Assembly (NCBI GenBank): GCA_003160755.1
Contig: QEXZ01000089.1
Coordinates: forward strand, 1 to 6,417
Length of the DNA: 6,417 nt
Reading direction: 5' to 3'
DNA from: Methanomicrobiales archaeon
GTDB lineage: Archaea > Halobacteriota > Syntropharchaeia > Alkanophagales > Methanospirareceae
The notes beneath the pieces were generated by a model. It saw only the letters and a program-made list of their open reading frames with translations. It ran no database searches and was not told the DNA's origin. The first letter of the stretch is position 1. Each line of letters begins with the position of its first letter. The position numbers and the translations under genes are program-made. This document shows, in pieces, positions 5,383-6,417 of this stretch.

Positions 5383-5748
5383 ATGCTCGTATCAATCATA
5401 TTATGCACGCATCGAAACGAAAGGTATGAAGACTTTGTAGAAGCAATAGATAGCTTGAACGCACAATCCTGTGATAATGAGAAGCTGGAGATTGTCGTGG
5501 TTGTAGATGGAAACAGGGGGCTGTATGGTAGGATTTTTAAAAAATATAAGACATTAAAAAAACAAATATCTAAATGGATTAAAATGACTCGTACGTTGCA
5601 GAACAGGTATGTGGTGGTAACTGGCGATCTGAAGTCTTCGAGAAAGTTGAAGGACAGAGCGGAAGTTCAAGAAGAATTAAAAAATGCTTTAAGAATAGTC
5701 AACAAGAGATTTTTTAATAACCCGAAATTGGCTGACGGGAGAAAATAA
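5383..5748 (+). pseudogene. Chimeric ORF: glycosyltransferase family 2 N-terminus running into a SatD-family fragment
   Basis: The 121-codon frame holds two unrelated remnants. Residues 1-50 (MLVSIILCTHRNERYEDFVE..., then LEIVVVVDGN) are the first strand, helix and nucleotide-sugar strand of a GT-A family 2 glycosyltransferase. The catalytic DxD and acceptor regions are missing; the family normally runs past 220 aa. The start keeps a plausible GGAG 8 nt upstream of the ATG. Codons 51-67 (GRIFKKYKTLKKQISKW...) come from very AT-rich DNA (8 G+C in 53 bases at 5531-5583) that looks like former intergenic sequence. From M68 the frame reads YVVVTGDLKSSRKLKDRAEV, the opening of SatD-family proteins, and stops after FFNNPKLADGRK, far short of a full SatD (about 200 aa or more). 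I read this as decay or recombination debris rather than one working enzyme, though a fusion transcript is possible. Confidence 0.65.
5584..5748 (+). pseudogene. Truncated SatD-family N-terminus
   Basis: The internal ATG at 5584 may be the native start: it gives MTRTLQNRYVVVTGDLKSSR, close to the usual SatD opening (short lead, then VxTGDxxxSRKxxDR). The AT-rich run ahead of it (AAAAATATAAG near 5540-5550) could be its own TATA box. There is no ribosome site. Only about 50 residues remain, ending at a TAA after NKRFFNN. SatD-like proteins have been linked to stress or envelope maintenance in some bacteria, but the function of archaeal members is unclear. This copy is probably inactive. Confidence 0.5.
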
Positions 5749-5767
5749 GCCAAAAATGGCTGACAAA

Positions 5768-5773
5768 GGAGGG
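5768..5773 (+). promoter_or_regulatory. Ribosome binding site of the 45-codon ORF
   Basis: GGAGGG lies 8 nt ahead of the ATG at 5782, with GGTGA also present at 5776-5780. This is the main reason for calling the short ORF. Confidence 0.5.
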
Positions 5774-5781
5774 ATGGTGAA

Positions 5782-5919
5782 ATGAGTTATGCTTTCAAAA
5801 TCAAATCTATTACAAGGTTCAATGAATTGAAAGATAGAAAAATGACTGAGTACTATTTAGCAGAAGATTTGATGAAGTTGAGAACCGGGATTTTAAGAGC
5901 AAATGGGGAACAGGGTTAA
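5782..5919 (+). CDS. Unrecognised 45-aa protein
   Basis: The frame begins MSYAFKIKSITRFNELKD and ends LRTGILRANGEQG at a TAA (5917-5919). It is basic and probably a strand followed by helices, with no Cys, signal peptide or membrane segment. A strong GGAGGG site precedes the ATG, which is the best argument that it is or was translated. I do not recognise the family. It could be a real small protein, the start of a truncated longer gene, or a remnant joined to the SatD debris just upstream (33 nt between stop and start). No partner function can be inferred. Confidence 0.45.
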   Translation: MSYAFKIKSITRFNELKDRKMTEYYLAEDLMKLRTGILRANGEQG

Positions 5920-5930
5920 AATGGTAAAAC

Positions 5931-5954
5931 CTTTAAAGAGAAAAAGATATATCT
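5931..5954 (+). promoter_or_regulatory. Possible promoter for the DUF5678-protease pair
   Basis: CTTTAAAGA (5931-5939) and the palindrome AGATATATCT (5945-5954) are AT-rich candidates for a TATA box in the 108-bp gap before the DUF5678 gene. Either would leave a leader of about 50-70 nt. Nothing else is visible in this gap. Weak call. Confidence 0.25.
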
Positions 5955-6027
5955 AACACAATGAATAGGTTTGAAAGGATGGGTTGACGTATAAAGGGGA
6001 TAAAGAAGAAGGAAATGGGTGAGAAAG

Positions 6028-6234
6028 ATGAAACCGCATGAATATCTATTAAAGCATTCGCAGAAGCTCTCTGAGGAGTATCCGGGAAAGTACATAGCAG
6101 TTGTTAGAGATAAGGTAGTTGCAGCAAGTAGAAGTGCAATGGTTGCGTTTAAAGAAGCTAAGGAGAAATACCCCAAAGGAGAAATCGCAATTTTCTATAT
6201 GCCGACCGATGAGGAGACAGTGACGCTGTTATGA
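6028..6234 (+). CDS. DUF5678-family small protein
   Basis: 68 aa from the ATG at 6028, which has GGGTGA 5 nt upstream; a GTG at 6019 would add three residues. The pattern is that of DUF5678: helix, then YPGKYIAVVRDKVVAASRSA (a strand-turn-strand with the conserved G-K-Y-I-A-V and V-V-A-S), helix AFKEAKEKYP, and a closing strand AIFYMPTDEE. The family's function is not known to me. Its stop overlaps the next start as ATGA, so the two genes are translationally coupled. From what I know of archaeal genomes, DUF5678 genes often sit directly before a retropepsin-like gene, exactly as here, which suggests the two proteins act together. Confidence 0.8.
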   Translation: MKPHEYLLKHSQKLSEEYPGKYIAVVRDKVVAASRSAMVAFKEAKEKYPKGEIAIFYMPTDEETVTLL

Positions 6235-6417
6235 GATTTCCATACGTTCGGGAACGCGGTAGATCACTACCGATAATATCGCTACTGCTTAAGGGTAAAG
6301 GAACAGACTGGATAACGTTTGATGCATTTGTAGATTCTGGTGCGAGTTATAGCATATTCAAGGCAGAGATAGGTGAGATACTTGGGCTGGAGGTAGAAAA
6401 AGGCGAAAAAATGTTTA
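6231..6417 (+). CDS. Retropepsin-like aspartic protease domain protein (3' end outside window)
   Basis: 62 complete codons are visible. The protein opens MRFPYVRERGRSLPIISLLL, a form I associate with archaeal retropepsin-like proteins, then FDAFVDSGASYSIF with the catalytic-type D35-S36-G37-A38 triad in place of the D-T/S-G of pepsin-like enzymes. In this family a single domain of about 120-150 aa forms a homodimer with one aspartate from each chain. The ATG overlaps the DUF5678 stop by 4 nt (ATGA). The second conserved region (a hydrophobic-hydrophobic-G motif) lies outside the window, so completeness cannot be judged. Substrate unknown. Confidence 0.8.
   Translation, partial: MRFPYVRERGRSLPIISLLLKGKGTDWITFDAFVDSGASYSIFKAEIGEILGLEVEKGEKMF

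Noticed and set aside
5729..5764. TGGCTGAC direct repeat read as an insertion-sequence target duplication
   Set aside because: Only 20 bp separate the copies and no transposase or terminal inverted repeats are present; kept only as a possible deletion endpoint.
1..6417. CRISPR array, tRNA or rRNA genes
   Set aside because: No regularly spaced repeats and no tRNA- or rRNA-like sequence found by eye on either strand.

Overview
The window looks archaeal. It has TATA-box-like promoters of archaeal type (TATATTTA cores at 3336 and 4658), ribosome sites matching an archaeal 16S tail (GGAGG, GGTGA), GTG and TTG starts, and gene families that are common in archaea: the AF2212/DUF104-type antitoxin with a PIN toxin, and DUF5678 with a retropepsin-like protease. 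A Methanophagales (ANME-1)/Syntrophoarchaeum-like euryarchaeon is my guess from the overall flavour of the proteins. That lineage call is inference, not something the sequence proves.

Left half, minus strand (3079 down to 1): a compact three-gene operon encodes the diaphorase arm of a complex I / bidirectional-hydrogenase-like enzyme. It holds a NuoE-like [2Fe-2S] thioredoxin-fold subunit, a long NuoF/HndC/HydB-like FMN and Fe-S flavoprotein with an extra N-terminal [2Fe-2S] domain and a C-terminal 2x[4Fe-4S] ferredoxin domain, and the start of a HoxU-like [2Fe-2S] + 2x[4Fe-4S] subunit that runs off the window. Together they should move electrons between a pyridine nucleotide and a chain of Fe-S clusters. 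The partner enzyme (hydrogenase, formate dehydrogenase or heterodisulfide reductase) is not in view and would be expected past position 1.

Middle (3080-3424): a 345-bp divergent, AT-rich control region. It carries a 9-bp-arm palindrome with further TTCGC/GCGAA copies upstream of nuoE, a short low-complexity CGCAGAG-type element, and a TATA-box promoter for the rightward gene.

Right half, plus strand: this is accessory DNA. It starts with an orphan 399-aa protein that joins an N-terminal zinc ribbon (MGMFDT type) to a C-terminal domain resembling HicB antitoxins. Next comes a DUF104-type antitoxin/PIN (VapC) toxin pair under its own promoter. A degraded stretch follows, where a glycosyltransferase-2 N-terminus runs in frame into a truncated SatD-family N-terminus, and then an unrecognised 45-codon ORF. 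Last is a DUF5678 gene overlapping (ATGA) a retropepsin-like aspartic protease cut off by the window end. The region reads as a patch of small mobile or defence-like modules and gene remnants next to a conserved metabolic operon.
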